A DNA stretch of 64,000 bases from Neisseria sp. (GCA_030531795.1 JAUNMN010000006.1:1-64000), one strand, 5' to 3'; numbered from the stretch's first letter, positions 8,184 through 17,654 are shown. A program made the numbers and translations. Notes: generated from the letters alone by a model not told the origin.

Positions 8184-8283
8184 GTTTCCCGCCCTTCGAT
8201 ACATTTTTTAAACCGTTTCCTGAGTATTTGCGTTAGCAAATGTATCGAAGGACGGTTTAAAAAATACTCAGGGAGCGGGAAAC
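8184..8283. repeat. Interleaved inverted-repeat element
   Basis: Four arm pairs occur: GTTTCCCGC (8184-8192 / 8275-8283), CTTCGATACATTT (8194-8206 / 8238-8250), TTTTTTAAACCGT (8204-8216 / 8252-8264) and CCTGAGTATTT (8219-8229 / 8262-8272). The outer pair is nested but the inner three are in the same order on both sides, so their hairpins exclude each other or form a pseudoknot-like fold. It lies between yheT and the restriction-modification gene. Confidence 0.75.
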
Positions 8284-8316
8284 ACTCAGTGAACGCCAAA
8301 CAGGCGATTTAAAACA

Positions 8317-8334
8317 CCCTTCGACAAGCTCAGG
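8317..8334. repeat. CCCTTCGACAAGCTCAGG repeat
   Basis: This short word is, from memory, a dispersed element in many proteobacteria. One copy is seen here, next to the related CCCTTCGATAC motifs of the preceding element. Confidence 0.5.
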
Positions 8335-8435
8335 ACATCGCTCAAGAAACGCAATAAAAAGCAAGCCAAAATCTGCAGACGGCACACAAATCCTTTAAAA
8401 TTCCCTTTTTTCGTTTTTCGCCCAAGGCTGACCAA

Positions 8436-11330
8436 ATGGCAAAATCCGCTCCCAACACCGAAAAAACCGCGCTTGAAATCTTACAAGACAACGCCAACCA
8501 CTTCATCAAAACCGTATCCGCCTATCACTACGAAATGGGCGAAGCCCAAAAATTCATTTCCGCCTTATGCCAAGTGTATGGGCTAGACCCGATTCACGCT
8601 GTGGAATTTGAATACCGTGTCAAAAAAGCCGACCGCTCGGGCATCAACCGCATCGACGGTTTTTTCCCAGGCTTGCTGATGATTGAGATGAAATCTCGTG
8701 GCGAAGATTTGCAGACGGCATTTGAGCAAGCCTTGCGTTATGTTGCCTTGTTGAAAAACGAAGCCGACAAGCCGCAGCACATTCTCGTGTCCGATTTTGA
8801 ATATATGCACCTTTACGAGCTGGACGACAGCAAAACCGCCGCCAAAAGTGCTGTAAAATTCAAGACTTACGATTTTGTGCAACACGTTGAAGATTTGGCG
8901 TTTATCAGCGGTTACGAAAAAATCATCACCGAACGCAATGAAACGCTGACCATTTTCGCTGCCGACAAATTAGCCGATTTGCACGACGCATTTCGTGAAA
9001 AAGGCTATGCAGGCGACAGTTTGCGGACAATGTTGGTACGCTTATTGTTTTGCTTGTTTGGCGACGACACCGAATTGTTTATCGACGACGACAAACCGTT
9101 TGAAAAACTGGTGCGAGATTCTTTGGAAAACGGTTCGGATTTGGGCGACCGTTTACAAAAATTATTCAAATGGCTCAACACCGACGATGCCAGCCGAGCC
9201 AACACCGCCCGTCCGCTGATGGAGCAATACAACGGTTTTCGTCTGCAATTTCCCTACATCAACGGCAAATTATTCGCCCAAGAATTAGACGAATTTATTT
9301 TTGATGGCGAACTCAAACGCACGCTGCTTGCCTGTTGCGACATTGACTGGAGCGAAATTTCGCCCGACATTTTCGGCACATTATTCCAAAACATCATGGA
9401 AAGCGAAGACGCACCGAGTGCCAAAAAGTCCAACAAAAAATCGCAACACCGTCGGGATTTTGGCGCACACTACACCAGCGTGAAAAACATCAGACGAGCC
9501 ATCGACCCTTTATTTTTAGACGGCTTGAAAGAAGAGCTGGCGAAAATTCAAGACAACGCCAAAAAGCTAGACGATTTCATCAAAAAACTGCATTTAATCA
9601 ATGTATTAGACCCAGCCTGCGGTTGCGGTAACTTTTTGATTGTCGCCTATCGGGAATTGCGGCAACTGGAAATGCAAGCCATGCAATCGCTTGCCGCATT
9701 GAGCAAAATTCAGCATTTTCCGCAGGTTGATGTGCATCAATTTCACGGCTTTGAGCTAGACCCTGCCGCTTGCGAAATCGCCACCGTTGCCATGTGGCTC
9801 ACCGACCACCAAATGAACCGTCGCTACGCCCAAGGCTACAAACGCATTCCGCTCACGCAACGAGCCGATGTACATTGCGTGAACGCACTCAGCCAAGACT
9901 GGGCGAGCCTGTTGCAGCGACCGCAAGATTTGCACTACATCGTCGGCAATCCGCCATTTTTAGGCAAGAAAGAACAATCAGCTGAACAAAAACAGGATAT
10001 GCAACGCATTTGGGGCGATGTTAAAGGTTATGGCGTTTTAGATTATGTAACGTGTTGGCACAGACAAGCGACTAATTTGATGAAACAATTTCCGCACATC
10101 AAAACGTCTTTTGTATCCACCAATTCCATTACCCAAGGCGAGCAAGTTGCCGTGTTGTGGCAGCCCTTGCTTGCAGACGGCATCCACCTGCACTTTGCCC
10201 ACCGCACCTTTAAATGGAGCAACGAAGGCAAAGGCGTGGCGGCGGTGCATTGCGTGATTATCGGCTTTGGCATGGACAAAGTGAAAAATCTCAAATTGTG
10301 GGATTACAGCGACAACATCGCAGGCGACGGCAAAGAATTGAAACGAGTGAAAAACATCAATCCTTATTTGGTTGATGCCGAGAATGTGTGGATTAACAAA
10401 CGCAGTAAACCTATTTTTGATGGAATGCCATCAATGAATTATGGCTCAATGCCGATTGATGAAGGTTTATTGATTTTATCCGAAGATGAATATTTTGCTG
10501 TCCTAAATGAAGACCCAAAAAATGCTGAACTTATTCGCCCTTATATAGGGGGAGATGAATTTCTAAATAATGGAAAACGTTATTGCTTATGGTTGCAAGA
10601 TGTATCTAGTGAACGTATTGCAGAAAGTAAATTTGCCACTAACCGAGTGAATGCAGTCAAAAAATATCGGTTAAGCAGTAATCGTGCAGCAACAAATAAA
10701 CTAGCAGAAAATCCGCATTTATTTGGCGAAATTCGCCAACCAACGAGCGGAGAATATTTGTTAATACCTAAAGTTTCATCAGAACGCAGAGAGTTTATCC
10801 CAATAGGGTATTTAAATGCGGAAACCATTGCTAATGGCAGTGCGTTAATTATCCCTAACGCCAGCCTTTACCATTTCGGCATTTTGTCATCATCTATGCA
10901 CAACGCCTTTATGCGTACCGTCGCAGGGCGTTTAGAAAGCCGTTATCAATATTCCAACGGCATCGTGTACAACAACTTCCCCTTCCCCTTTGTGCGTTCG
11001 GCAAATGTGCCGTCTGCAGTTGGCGTATCGCAGGCAAGCAATGAAACCACAGACGGCATCTACACCGCCCTCAACCCCAAACTGGACGCAGACGACATCG
11101 CCCAACACATCGCCGACATTGAACAAGCCGCCCAAGCCGTACTCAACGCACGAGCCGAACACCCCAACTTAACACTGGCACAACTCTACAACCCAGAAAC
11201 CATGCCGTCTATACTCGCCGAAGCCCACGCCGAACTGGACGACGCCGTCGATGCCGCCTACGGCTACCGTTACAGTGCCGACGACGCTATGCGTGTGGCG
11301 TTTTTGTTTGAGGTGTTGGGGGGTAAATAA
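8436..11330 (+). CDS. MmeI-like Type IIL single-chain restriction-modification enzyme
   Basis: 964 aa. Nuclease motif: D74 (RIDGFFPGLL) then E84-M-K86, the D-x9-E-x-K spacing of MmeI. Amino-methyltransferase motifs: DPACGCGNF at about 392 (SAM binding) and NPPF at 505 (catalysis, N6-adenine type). A region with MPIDEGLLILSEDEY and IRPYIGGDEF fits the start of the MmeI target-recognition domain, and YQYSNGIVYNNFPFP resembles its end. The enzyme would both cut and methylate, using one recognition domain. Bases about 10380-10850 are visibly AT-richer than the flanks, suggesting an exchanged recognition domain. All catalytic residues and the frame are intact. A Type I HsdM or methylase-only enzyme is less likely because the nuclease motif is present. 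Confidence 0.88.
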   Translation: MAKSAPNTEKTALEILQDNANHFIKTVSAYHYEMGEAQKFISALCQVYGLDPIHAVEFEYRVKKADRSGINRIDGFFPGLLMIEMKSRGEDLQTAFEQALRYVALLKNEADKPQHILVSDFEYMHLYELDDSKTAAKSAVKFKTYDFVQHVEDLAFISGYEKIITERNETLTIFAADKLADLHDAFREKGYAGDSLRTMLVRLLFCLFGDDTELFIDDDKPFEKLVRDSLENGSDLGDRLQKLFKWLNTDDASRANTARPLMEQYNGFRLQFPYINGKLFAQELDEFIFDGELKRTLLACCDIDWSEISPDIFGTLFQNIMESEDAPSAKKSNKKSQHRRDFGAHYTSVKNIRRAIDPLFLDGLKEELAKIQDNAKKLDDFIKKLHLINVLDPACGCGNFLIVAYRELRQLEMQAMQSLAALSKIQHFPQVDVHQFHGFELDPAACEIATVAMWLTDHQMNRRYAQGYKRIPLTQRADVHCVNALSQDWASLLQRPQDLHYIVGNPPFLGKKEQSAEQKQDMQRIWGDVKGYGVLDYVTCWHRQATNLMKQFPHIKTSFVSTNSITQGEQVAVLWQPLLADGIHLHFAHRTFKWSNEGKGVAAVHCVIIGFGMDKVKNLKLWDYSDNIAGDGKELKRVKNINPYLVDAENVWINKRSKPIFDGMPSMNYGSMPIDEGLLILSEDEYFAVLNEDPKNAELIRPYIGGDEFLNNGKRYCLWLQDVSSERIAESKFATNRVNAVKKYRLSSNRAATNKLAENPHLFGEIRQPTSGEYLLIPKVSSERREFIPIGYLNAETIANGSALIIPNASLYHFGILSSSMHNAFMRTVAGRLESRYQYSNGIVYNNFPFPFVRSANVPSAVGVSQASNETTDGIYTALNPKLDADDIAQHIADIEQAAQAVLNARAEHPNLTLAQLYNPETMPSILAEAHAELDDAVDAAYGYRYSADDAMRVAFLFEVLGGK

Positions 11331-11435
11331 AAGTTTTAACCGTGTCGAATTCGATGCGACTTGACACGTTAAGGAAAAAGCAAGGGCGAACCGATGCTCG
11401 CCCTTTTGATGCCGTCTGCAATTCAGTTGTATCGA

Positions 11436-11705
11436 TTAGCGCGAAATCCATTCCAACAAAGCATCATTCATGCGCGTCTGCCAACCTTTTCCGCCAGCTT
11501 TAAAATGCTCAATGATGCGACTGTCTAAACGAACCGTGGTCGCCACTTTGGTTGGCGATTTTTGTTTGCCTCGCGTACGCACCATTGCCATAAATTCTTC
11601 GCCCATCACTTCGGCTGCTGGCTTGAATTGACTAAAATCCGTGCGATTTAATTCGCGCGCTTCGCCCATTTTATCTGTTAATGCTTTATTTAAAGGTTTG
11701 TTCAT
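11436..11705 (-). CDS. brnA: BrnA-family antitoxin
   Basis: 89 aa. The C-terminal half holds the ribbon-helix-helix domain: VATTVRLDSRIIEHFKAGGK then GWQTRMNDALLEWI, the diagnostic 'RLD..i..FKa.GkGWQTr.N..L' block of BrnA. BrnA binds and neutralises BrnT and represses the operon. The start lies 20 nt inside the end of brnT, so translation is coupled, toxin first, as in known brnTA operons. Confidence 0.9.
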   Translation of the reverse strand: MNKPLNKALTDKMGEARELNRTDFSQFKPAAEVMGEEFMAMVRTRGKQKSPTKVATTVRLDSRIIEHFKAGGKGWQTRMNDALLEWISR

Positions 11706-11958
11706 AATCTTTTATCTCCCGTTTGTTTGCTTTGCGAAAACTAATCACGCGCACGCCGTTATGCGTGGGTGTAAAAACCAAAATATGTAATCTGTCGTTC
11801 AAAAAACCTGCGGCAACATAACGCTTCTCGCCATAATCAAAACGCTCATCAAGCGCAATTTTGGCGTTTTCCCAGTCAAAATCCTGCACTTCATCAAAAG
11901 ACAATCCGCGCTCAAGAATGTTTTTGTGATTTTTTATCGGGTCGTAACTGATTTTCAT
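11686..11958 (-). CDS. brnT: BrnT-family ribonuclease toxin
   Basis: 90 aa from the ATG at 11958, preceded by GGGG at 6 nt; an in-frame ATG at 11970 is the alternative. BrnT marks: MKISYDPIKNHKNILERGLS near the start (K..N...RG.sF), DERFDYGEKRYVAAGFLNDR, and VRVISFRKANKREIKDYEQ, which carries the basic residues of the RelE-like active site. BrnT cleaves mRNA when BrnA is lost. It lies next to the restriction-modification gene, so the pair may help stabilise that block; this is inference. Confidence 0.9.
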   Translation of the reverse strand: MKISYDPIKNHKNILERGLSFDEVQDFDWENAKIALDERFDYGEKRYVAAGFLNDRLHILVFTPTHNGVRVISFRKANKREIKDYEQTFK

Positions 11959-12049
11959 AAGAAGCCCCATTAAATTTCGCCTAATCGTACATACAATTTG
12001 GTTTAAGTGTCAATCTCAAAAAAAACAAGATTCGCCCTTTTCGCCGCTG

Positions 12050-12069
12050 ATGCCGTCTGCAGACGGCAT
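12050..12069. repeat. Perfect 20-nt uptake-word palindrome
   Basis: ATGCCGTCTGCAGACGGCAT reads identically on both strands: two complete 12-mer words overlap by their terminal TGCA. It sits between divergent brnT and trpC, just upstream of the trpC promoter. Confidence 0.85.
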
Positions 12070-12073
12070 CGCT

Positions 12074-12103
12074 TTTCACGTTTGCCAAGCAATGCGGTAT
12101 AAT
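12074..12103 (+). promoter_or_regulatory. Candidate trpC promoter
   Basis: TTTCAC (12074-12079) and TATAAT (12098-12103) with an 18-bp spacer, about 57 bp before the trpC start. No leader peptide rich in Trp codons was seen. Confidence 0.6.
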
Positions 12104-12159
12104 CCGCGTTTTTCTTGTCGCCACTTTTGGGCAAGCACACGCCAAACGAGTAATTCATT

Positions 12160-12948
12160 ATGTCTGATATTTTGCAGAAAATTCTGGCAACTAAAGCTGA
12201 AGAAGTTGCCGCCGCCAAAGCACAGATTTCTTTGGAAACCATGAAACACATGGCACAAGACGCGTCGCCTGTGCGTGATTTTGTCGGGGCGATTCGTGCC
12301 AAACACGCGGCGAATCAAGCGGCGATTATTGCGGAAATCAAAAAAGCCAGCCCGAGCAAGGGTCTGATTCGCCCCGATTTTAATCCTGCCAGCCATGCGC
12401 GTGATTATGAAGCGGCAGGCGCGGCGTGTTTGTCGGTGCTGACCGATGAGCCGTATTTTCAAGGTTCGCCTGAATATTTGAAACAAGCTCGTGCGGCGGT
12501 GAATTTGCCTGTGTTGCGCAAGGATTTTATGGTGGACGAATACCAAATTTATCAGGCACGCGCTTGGGGCGCGGACGCGATTTTGTTGATTGCGGCGGCG
12601 TTGGAACAAGCTGAATTAGAGCATTTTGAAGGCGTGGCGCACGATTTGGGCATGGCGGTTTTGCTGGAATTGCACGATGAAAGTGAACTTGCCAAATGCC
12701 GCAATTTGACCACGCCTTTGCGTGGCGTGAACAACCGCAATTTGCGTACGTTTGAAGTGAGCCTCGAGCAAACCATTCAACTTTTGCCGCATTTGCAAGG
12801 GCAAATCGTCATCACCGAAAGCGGCATTCGCGACAAAAACGATGTGCAATTCATGCAGTCGCACGGCGTGAACACTTTTCTCATCGGCGAAACCTTTATG
12901 CGTGCGGCAGACATCGTCGGCGAAGTGAGCAAACTGCTGGAAAAATAA
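12160..12948 (+). CDS. trpC: Indole-3-glycerol phosphate synthase
   Basis: 262 aa, monofunctional length. The TIM-barrel signature [19 protein letters not shown] holds the catalytic lysine; [20 protein letters not shown] carries the second; [19 protein letters not shown] and FLIGETFM near the end bind phosphate. It closes the indole ring from CdRP in tryptophan synthesis. No other trp gene is adjacent, as in Neisseria where trp genes are scattered. A single uptake word separates it from map. Confidence 0.96.
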   Translation: MSDILQKILATKAEEVAAAKAQISLETMKHMAQDASPVRDFVGAIRAKHAANQAAIIAEIKKASPSKGLIRPDFNPASHARDYEAAGAACLSVLTDEPYFQGSPEYLKQARAAVNLPVLRKDFMVDEYQIYQARAWGADAILLIAAALEQAELEHFEGVAHDLGMAVLLELHDESELAKCRNLTTPLRGVNNRNLRTFEVSLEQTIQLLPHLQGQIVITESGIRDKNDVQFMQSHGVNTFLIGETFMRAADIVGEVSKLLEK

Positions 12949-13004
12949 AGCATTCCGTGCCACAAAACTGCAGACGGCACAAACCATTTTAAATAGGTAA
13001 CATC

Positions 13005-13781
13005 ATGGCAATCATCATCAATACTCCAGACGAAATCGCCAAAATGCGCGAACTCGGTCGCTTGGCGGCTGAAGGTTTGGACTACATCGGACAATTCGTC
13101 AAAGCTGGCGTAACCACCAACGAACTCAATCAGCTGATACACGATTTTCAAATCAATGTGCAAGGCGGCTATCCCGCGCCTTTGAACTACGGCAATCCGC
13201 CCTTTCCAAAATCGTGTTGCACATCGGTGAATCATGTGATTTGCCACGGCATTCCAGACGATAAACCCTTGAAAAACGGCGACATCATCAATATCGACAT
13301 CACCATCAAAAAAGACGGTTTTCATGGCGATTCCAGCCGAATGTTTGCGGTGGGCAACATCAGCCCGCAAGCGCAACGTTTGATTGACGTTACCCATCAA
13401 TCGATGATGGCGGGGATTGAAGCAGTTAAACCTGGCGCGACTTTGGGCGACATCGGCTATGCTTGTCAAAAAGTGGCAGAAGACGCAGGTTATTCTGTGG
13501 TGCAAGAGTTTTGCGGACACGGCATCGGGCGTGATTTCCACTGCGAACCGCAAATTTTGCATTACGGTCGCAAAGGGCAAGGCGCGGTGTTGAAACCTGG
13601 CATGATTTTCACGATTGAACCGATGATTAACCAAGGCAAACGCCATTTACGCATTTTGGCGGACGGCTGGACAGTTGTTACCAAAGACCGCAGCTTGTCG
13701 GCGCAGTGGGAACACGAGGTTTTGGTAACCGACACGGGCTACGAAATTTTGACGATTAGCCCTGCAACGGGTAAGCCATAA
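13005..13781 (+). CDS. map: Methionine aminopeptidase type I
   Basis: 258 aa. The metal ligands are all visible: Asp in NIDITIKKDGFHGDSSRMF (two), His in EFCGHGIGRDFH, Glu in FTIEPMI and Glu in QWEHEVLV. FPKSCCTSVNHVICHGIP is the substrate-pocket region with the conserved His. It removes the initiator methionine from nascent chains. The start has AAATAGGTAAC upstream, a modest ribosome-binding site. It is not next to rpsB, which is not in the window. Confidence 0.97.
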   Translation: MAIIINTPDEIAKMRELGRLAAEGLDYIGQFVKAGVTTNELNQLIHDFQINVQGGYPAPLNYGNPPFPKSCCTSVNHVICHGIPDDKPLKNGDIINIDITIKKDGFHGDSSRMFAVGNISPQAQRLIDVTHQSMMAGIEAVKPGATLGDIGYACQKVAEDAGYSVVQEFCGHGIGRDFHCEPQILHYGRKGQGAVLKPGMIFTIEPMINQGKRHLRILADGWTVVTKDRSLSAQWEHEVLVTDTGYEILTISPATGKP

Positions 13782-14045
13782 TTTGCCAAAATTTATGACT
13801 TATTGATATTTAATGTCGTAAATTTGCAATCATGAGTATGACGTAAGAATTTTAATGTCGTTCATTCACAATTTTTTGAAAAAAATTGCGTTTTTCCTGA
13901 CTTTAGCCCTTTTCATTTTGTTGCTTAAATTTTATACTTTTAATAACTAAAAAATAGGCAAATAATCGGTTAAAGCGCAAATTAAAAGGCTTTTTCCTTT
14001 GCTAAAATAATGATTCACCCCCCATTAAAATAGGAAAAATATCTC
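13782..14045. promoter_or_regulatory. AT-rich intergenic region upstream of the small HTH gene
   Basis: 264 bp, much more AT-rich than its flanks, with repeats of the short word AATGTCG (TTTAATGTCGTAAAT and TTTTAATGTCGTTCA). A CTAAAATAATG stretch before 14015 is a plausible -10 and TAGGAAAA is the ribosome-binding site of the gene at 14046. No RNA gene is recognised. Confidence 0.4.
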
Positions 14046-14327
14046 ATGAAAAACTTTCAGGAAATTACGAATATTCGTGAAATTCGTAAACAATCTGGCT
14101 TAAACCAACAAGAGTTTTGGGGTAAGCTCGGCGTAACTCAATCTGGCGGTTCGCGTTATGAATCGGGTCGCAATATGCCGCGTCCGGTGCGCGAGTTGTT
14201 GCGCTTGGTTTATCTGGAAAAACTGGATTTGGAACAAATCAAACGCGCGGATTTAGACGTGGTGGCTTTGTTGCAAGAGCGTGAGCCAGCTTTATACGAA
14301 TCTTTGCTTAAAGAAGTGAGCAAATAA
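14046..14327 (+). CDS. Small XRE-like helix-turn-helix protein
   Basis: 93 aa. A Cro/C1-type HTH covers residues about 8-60: IREIRKQSGLNQQEFWGKLG then VTQSGGSRYESGRNMPRPVR. The recognition helix with SGGSRYESG is typical of a chromosomal betaproteobacterial group rather than of phage repressors. The C-terminal 30 residues are acidic and helical. Target genes are unknown; it is followed on the same strand by valS after 216 bp and uptake-word hairpins, so it is probably a separate unit. Confidence 0.8.
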   Translation: MKNFQEITNIREIRKQSGLNQQEFWGKLGVTQSGGSRYESGRNMPRPVRELLRLVYLEKLDLEQIKRADLDVVALLQEREPALYESLLKEVSK

Positions 14328-14355
14328 TCTTTGCTTGGCTTTTGAATGGAAAAAT

Positions 14356-14394
14356 ATGCCGTCTGCAGGGCGAAATGCCGTCTGCAGACGGCAT
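14356..14394. repeat. Uptake word plus 20-nt palindromic double word
   Basis: ATGCCGTCTGCA at 14356-14367 is followed by ATGCCGTCTGCAGACGGCAT at 14375-14394. The cluster lies between the HTH gene and valS and can form alternative hairpins. A TATAAT-like box follows at about 14401-14406, which could serve valS. Confidence 0.8.
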
Positions 14395-14543
14395 TCTGCG
14401 TTATAATTCGGCTGTTTTTATTTTGACTATTTTTATCGTTGTTTTTATGGTTTGTCCGCAAGGCGAATAAGCGCAAGAACATCATGCTAAAACTATGAAT
14501 AAACGGTATTTTTCTTTTTTCTTTTGTAAAGCAACAACGCATT

Positions 14544-17387
14544 ATGTTAGACAAATACAATCCCGCCCAAATTGAGGCAAAACATTATCAAAACTGGCAA
14601 GAAGCAGGCTATTTTCAGCCTGATTTCAGCAAAAAAGAAGCATTTTCCATTCAATTGCCGCCACCCAATGTAACAGGCACTTTGCACATGGGACACGCGT
14701 TCAATCAAACGATTATGGATGGTTTGACGCGTTATTATCGAATGCAAGGTCGCAACACTTGCTGGATTCCAGGCACAGACCACGCAGGCATCGCCACACA
14801 AATCGTGGTGGAACGCCAACTCGGCGAGCAAGGCATTTCGCGTCATGATTTGGGACGCGAAGCATTTTTGGACAAAGTGTGGCAATGGAAAAACGTGTCA
14901 GGCGGCACGATTACCGAACAAATGCGCCGTGTTGGTTGCTCGGCGGACTGGTCGCGCGAATATTTCACGATGGACGACACGCGCGCGGCAACGGTTACTG
15001 AAGTGTTCGTGCGTTTGTTTGAACAAGGTTTGATTTACCGCGGCAAACGTTTGGTGAACTGGGACCCAGTGTTGGGAACGGCGGTTTCCGATTTGGAAGT
15101 GGAAAGCGTGGAAGAACAAGGCTCGATGTGGCACATTCGCTATCCGCTTGCCGACAATCCAAGCGAAGGCGTGATTGTGGCGACCACGCGTCCTGAAACG
15201 CTGTTGGGCGACGTGGCGGTGGCGGTACACCCTGAAGACGAACGCTATCAACACCTGATTGGCAAAGAACTGATTTTGCCGCTGGCAAATCGCACGATTA
15301 CCGTGATTGCCGATGAATATGTGGAAAAAGAGTTTGGCACAGGTTGCGTCAAAATCACTCCAGCACACGATTTCAACGACTACGAAGTCGGCAAACGCCA
15401 CGACACGTGCTTAATCAATGTATTTGATTTAGAAGCAAAAATCTTGGCCAACGCTGAAGTGTTTAACTTCAAAGGCGAAACCCAACAAAACATCGTCTTG
15501 CCGTCTGCATATGCGGGTTTAGACCGTTTTGCGGCACGCAAGCAAATGGTTGCCGATTTGCAAGCACAAGGTTTGTTGGTGGAAGTGAAACCGCACACTT
15601 TGATGACTCCGAAAGGCGACCGCACGGGCAGCGTGATTGAACCGATGCTGACCAATCAATGGTTTGTGGCGATGTCGGCAACGCCCAAAGGCGGCGAACC
15701 TGCGAGCGAATTTGCGGGCATGAGTTTGGCACAAAAAGCCAAACACGCGGTGGACAGTGGACAAGTCAAATTCATTCCTGAAAACTGGGTCAATACTTAT
15801 AACCAGTGGATGAACAATATTCAAGACTGGTGCATTTCGCGTCAATTGTGGTGGGGGCATCAAATCCCTGCTTGGTATGATGCAGACGGCACAGTTTATG
15901 TGGCGCGCAATCAGGCAGAAGCGGAAGCCAAAGCAGGCAAAACAGGTTTAACACGCGATGAAGATGTGTTGGACACTTGGTTTTCGTCTGCGCTTGTGCC
16001 GTTTTCAACTTTGGGTTGGCAGGAAAAAGGTTTAGACAACGAAGAAATTCAAGCATTCTTGCCAAGCAATGTGTTGGTTACAGGCTATGAAATCATCTTC
16101 TTCTGGGTGGCACGCATGATTATGATGACCACGCATTTCACGGGCAAAGTGCCGTTCAAAGATGTGTATATTCATGGCATGGTACGCGACCACGAAGGCA
16201 AAAAAATGTCTAAATCCGAGGGTAATGTGATTGACCCTGTTGATTTGATTGACGGCATTGATTTGGAAAGTTTATTAGTCAAACGCACTACAGGTTTGCG
16301 CCGCCCCGAAAAAGCACCGCAAGTGATTGAAGCAACCAAAAAACTCTTCCCCGAAGGCATTCCTGTGTTTGGCACAGACGCTTTGCGTTTCACCATGGCA
16401 AGCTATGCCAGCTTGGGTCGCAGCATCAATTTTGACTTCAAACGCGCCGAAGGTTATCGCAATTTCTGCAATAAATTGTGGAACGCCACCAACTTCGTGT
16501 TGATGAACACCGAAGAAAAAGATTGCGGCTACGGTGCAGACGGCATCGAACCGCGTGCCTACTCATTCCCCGATTTGTGGATTATCGGTCGCTTAAATCA
16601 AGTGGAAGCCGAAGTTGCCAAAGCCTACGAAACCTATCGTTTTGACTTGGCTGCCGAAGCCTTGTATGGCTTTGTGTGGAACGAATATTGCGACTGGTAT
16701 TTGGAACTGGCGAAAGTGCAATTGCAAACAGGTTGCGAAAGTCGCCAACGTGCCACGCGTCATACCTTATTGCGCGTGTTGGAAGTGAGTTTGCGTTTGT
16801 TGCACCCAATTATGCCCTTCATCACCGAAGAATTATGGCAAACCATCGCCCCGATGTGCGATGCCAAAGTTGCCGACAGCATCATGCTCGCGCCATTCCC
16901 GAAAGCGAATTTAGACGCAGTGGAACAAAGCGCGTTTGACAAAATGGCGGCATTGCAAGAACTCATCGGCGCGGTGCGCAATTTGCGTGGCGAAATGGGC
17001 ATTCAACCAAGCGTGAAAGCACCCTTATTCGTGGAAAGCAGCGAAGATTTGGCGGAATATTTGAAATACTTGCCGATGATGACGCGTTTAACCGAAGCCA
17101 GCCAAGTTGCCGCTTTGCCTGAAAGCGAAGATGCACCCGTTGCCGTCTGCAACGGCGCACGTTTGATGTTGAAAGTGGAAATTGACAAAGCCGCCGAAAC
17201 CGCTCGTTTGAGCAAAGAAGCGGAAAAACTGCAAAAGGCTTTGGACAAACTCAATGCCAAACTCAGCAAACCAGGTTACACCGACAAAGCGCCTGCACAT
17301 TTGGTGGAAAAAGACCGCGCCGAACTCGCGGACTTAAACGCCAAAATGGACAAAGTGCAAAGCCAGTTGGCAAAACTGAAAGACTGA
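14544..17387 (+). CDS. valS: Valyl-tRNA synthetase
   Basis: 947 aa, normal ValRS length. Class I signatures are present: [17 protein letters not shown] (HIGH-type) near residue 38 and [13 protein letters not shown] (KMSKS). The editing domain has [19 protein letters not shown]. The tRNA-anticodon domain follows [19 protein letters not shown], and the C-terminal 70 residues form the coiled-coil arm rich in Leu/Lys/Ala ([20 protein letters not shown]). It charges tRNA-Val in the cytoplasm. Several in-frame uptake words occur inside the gene. Confidence 0.98.
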   Translation: MLDKYNPAQIEAKHYQNWQEAGYFQPDFSKKEAFSIQLPPPNVTGTLHMGHAFNQTIMDGLTRYYRMQGRNTCWIPGTDHAGIATQIVVERQLGEQGISRHDLGREAFLDKVWQWKNVSGGTITEQMRRVGCSADWSREYFTMDDTRAATVTEVFVRLFEQGLIYRGKRLVNWDPVLGTAVSDLEVESVEEQGSMWHIRYPLADNPSEGVIVATTRPETLLGDVAVAVHPEDERYQHLIGKELILPLANRTITVIADEYVEKEFGTGCVKITPAHDFNDYEVGKRHDTCLINVFDLEAKILANAEVFNFKGETQQNIVLPSAYAGLDRFAARKQMVADLQAQGLLVEVKPHTLMTPKGDRTGSVIEPMLTNQWFVAMSATPKGGEPASEFAGMSLAQKAKHAVDSGQVKFIPENWVNTYNQWMNNIQDWCISRQLWWGHQIPAWYDADGTVYVARNQAEAEAKAGKTGLTRDEDVLDTWFSSALVPFSTLGWQEKGLDNEEIQAFLPSNVLVTGYEIIFFWVARMIMMTTHFTGKVPFKDVYIHGMVRDHEGKKMSKSEGNVIDPVDLIDGIDLESLLVKRTTGLRRPEKAPQVIEATKKLFPEGIPVFGTDALRFTMASYASLGRSINFDFKRAEGYRNFCNKLWNATNFVLMNTEEKDCGYGADGIEPRAYSFPDLWIIGRLNQVEAEVAKAYETYRFDLAAEALYGFVWNEYCDWYLELAKVQLQTGCESRQRATRHTLLRVLEVSLRLLHPIMPFITEELWQTIAPMCDAKVADSIMLAPFPKANLDAVEQSAFDKMAALQELIGAVRNLRGEMGIQPSVKAPLFVESSEDLAEYLKYLPMMTRLTEASQVAALPESEDAPVAVCNGARLMLKVEIDKAAETARLSKEAEKLQKALDKLNAKLSKPGYTDKAPAHLVEKDRAELADLNAKMDKVQSQLAKLKD

Positions 17388-17406
17388 TTGCCTGCTGAAT
17401 CAAGCT

Positions 17407-17470
17407 GCCGTCTGCGATTTTAAGTTTCTCCACCAGTAAAACCAGTGGAACAACTTAAATCGCAGATGGC
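17407..17470. terminator. Long hairpin ending valS
   Basis: GCCGTCTGCGATTTTAAGTT (17407-17426) pairs with AACTTAAATCGCAGATGGC (17452-17470), with an inner CCAC/GTGG hairpin. It is a degenerate uptake-word pair and serves convergent valS and the small peptide gene. Confidence 0.75.
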
Positions 17471-17492
17471 ATTTGTTTACCTAAACTTAATA

Positions 17493-17654
17493 TTAAATTT
17501 TACACGCTCCGCCTTCGCAGCCGTCGTCGGCATTGTCGGCATCAAAACCGCCAGCCACCGCCACATCCGCCAAACTTTCAAAAGCCGCGTCTAAATTGTC
17601 TAAATCAAAATTGTCTAGGCTCAATTCTTGCGCCTGATTGTGCTCGTTTGTCAT
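17493..17654 (-). CDS. Small acidic peptide with a Gly-Gly-leader look and a two-cysteine tail
   Basis: 53 aa from the ATG at 17654, chosen for its AAGGA ribosome-binding site; the open frame upstream has no good start. Residues 10-36 are acidic and helical (ELSLDNFDLDNLDAAFESLA, then DVAVAGG), like leaders of peptides cut after a double glycine. The remaining 17 residues, FDADNADDGCEGGACKI, contain two Cys in C-E-G-G-A-C. This could be a precursor of a modified peptide or a small metal- or redox-binding protein. No maturation enzyme or exporter lies nearby. It is on the strand of aldA, but an uptake-word hairpin (17739-17773) separates them, so it is probably transcribed on its own. Confidence 0.6.
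   Translation of the reverse strand: MTNEHNQAQELSLDNFDLDNLDAAFESLADVAVAGGFDADNADDGCEGGACKI

Noticed and set aside
8436..11330. Type I HsdM or stand-alone methylase
   Set aside because: A D-x9-E-x-K nuclease motif at residues 74-86 and the overall length point to a combined MmeI-like enzyme; no HsdR or HsdS gene is adjacent.
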